DNA of 64,000 nt from Pseudomonadota bacterium (GTDB lineage: Bacteria > Desulfobacterota > Syntrophorhabdia > Syntrophorhabdales > Syntrophorhabdaceae), in the NCBI GenBank assembly GCA_026388275.1, contig JAPLKB010000015.1:34920-98919 (forward strand), written 5' to 3'. Every line of letters starts with the position of its first letter. The first letter of the stretch is position 1. Below are positions 63,190 through 64,000 of this stretch, piece after piece. Both the position numbers and the translations under genes were made by a program. The notes under the pieces are model-generated. The model was given only the letters and a program-made list of their open reading frames with translations, had not been told where the DNA came from and did no database searches.

Positions 63190-63717
63190 ACGGAAAATCT
63201 CCAGAGAGAAGACTTAAATCCCATAGATCAGGCCAATGGCATACTTGCATATATTCAGGCAAAACATCCTGATAAAAACTATAATCTGGATGGGGTGATG
63301 AGTGAAATAGTAAGTTACAATCGAAGGATCGAAGATGTATCTGATGAAATTGCGGACACAGTGTCCGCAATTTCTGAAATCGTCGGGAAGTCAACACGGA
63401 CGCTGCATCACACGATATCACTTTTAAAACTGGTTCCTAAAATTCAGGATGTAATTGTCTCTCCGCTGTCGTGATTAAACCGTACCAGTGGAAAACCCCC
63501 CCTTTCACAGGGATATCTCTTTACTGCTAACCTTGGAAGTCCTGACTTTTTTACCATATTTGATGAAATAATGGAGACCCCTGTAGCGAAACCTGAACTT
63601 CAGACATTCCTTGATGAACTGCGGGTCTTAGTCTCATTCATAGAAAAGCATGTTGAAACAGCCCCGGAGATTGTATTGGTTAAACAACCAGGTAAAAAGC
63701 CTGTTCCGCAAGTGTGA
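63190..63717 (+). pseudogene. ParB-like gene remnant with internal palindrome
   Basis: The frame from ENLQREDLNPIDQANG (near 63194) to LKLVPKIQDV (63459) matches residues 104-187 of the ParB-like protein at 25.6 kb. After a break and frameshift near 63470-63510 it resumes with SQGYLFTANLGSPDFF and ends with GKKPVPQV and TGA at 63715-63717. The N-terminal nucleotide-binding ParB core is absent. The linker carries a 29-base perfect palindrome (separate entry). Confidence 0.8.
63346..63374. repeat. Perfect 29-base palindrome in the ParB-like remnant
   Basis: Fourteen-base arms around a central A at 63360; the inner part reads TGCGGACAC-A-GTGTCCGCA. It occupies the same codons as the palindrome at 26039-26065, shares the CACAGTG core and the AT-rich outer bases, but has different inner arms. 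Confidence 0.9.
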
Positions 63718-63996
63718 GGATTAATGCGTGCAAGTGGCTTTGCTGTCCCTTGAAAGGCAAGGATTATCAATAGAAATGTGTCTCTTATATCATTACCGGT
63801 ACGGTTGTTTATAGCACGTACAAAGCAGCAACTGCGTGGTTTCCCAGAGGCAAAGACTACGGATTGAAATGCGCCCCTTCCGCCATTAACGGGATGACCT
63901 GTCTTTCACCTACCTATACGTAACAAAATTTATTGACCGTTAGACTGCTAAGGATCATTATTTATTCTGCTTTTTCTTAAAAGAAAAGGAGGAGAA
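63718..63996. other. Downstream region with no recognised gene
   Basis: No gene or strong repeat seen in about 280 bases. Its end carries AAAAGGAGGAG, the ribosome site of a gene that begins at the window edge. Confidence 0.4.
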
Positions 63997-64000
63997 ATGA
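63997..64000 (+). CDS. Start codon of a gene running past the window
   Basis: An ATG at 63997-63999 follows a perfect AAAGGAGGAG ribosome site. Nothing of the product can be read. Confidence 0.4.

Overview
The window looks like chromosomal DNA of an anaerobic Gram-negative bacterium of the Deltaproteobacteria/Desulfobacterota kind, possibly near Syntrophorhabdus. The pointers are a complex I operon without the NADH-oxidising NuoEFG module, a TRAP transporter and a Liv-type ABC transporter, a lipobox lipoprotein, TatC, a beta-barrel-like protein and a MacB-like exporter. The taxonomic placement is inference. I recognised no rRNA, tRNA or CRISPR array.

Layout. 1-7.7 kb (+): end of maf, yggS, argH, an FN3 lipoprotein, the lysine/DAP set lysA-dapF-dapA-dapB, and a single-domain response regulator. 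8.0-19.2 kb (-): an 11-type complex I operon, nuoA-B-CD-H-I-J-K, then an extra MrpD-like antiporter subunit, a small membrane protein, and L-M-N. 19.3-23.0 kb (-): mltD-like transglycosylase, a coiled-coil protein, tatC, a DUF502 protein and galT.

23.0-35.3 kb is an accessory island. It holds a putative nuclease, a ParB-like gene, a restriction gene followed by a DNA methyltransferase fused to an AlkA-type DNA glycosylase, DUF488, DUF2284, a macro-domain protein, a nicotinamidase and an orphan ABC binding protein. Between them lie gene remnants and structured intergenic repeats. 35.4-45.3 kb returns to core-like genes: radical SAM, PilZ, cupin, glnA, M50 protease, cytochrome c, an adenylate cyclase and hrcA-grpE-dnaJ. 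45.4-50.8 kb (-) is a livKHMGF operon with an extra family-3 binding protein. 51.2-55.2 kb (-) is a five-gene envelope export cluster. 55.6-57.7 kb is an Rrf2 regulator, a metY/metW deletion scar and cysK. The rest is DUF2934, pcnB, a dctPQM TRAP operon and another ParB remnant.

Three observations stand out. (1) ParB-like genes and remnants at 26.0, 30.5 and 63.3 kb carry in-frame near-perfect DNA palindromes just before the helix-turn-helix. They share a CACAGTG core, and the flanking arms differ between copies but stay self-complementary. (2) The methyltransferase-AlkA fusion sits one base downstream-overlapping a restriction-type gene. (3) Two copies of an intergenic element (31.3 and 33.8 kb) show compensatory base changes in three separate stems, which argues for a conserved folded structure. 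Both copies are linked to a DUF2284 gene or its remnant.
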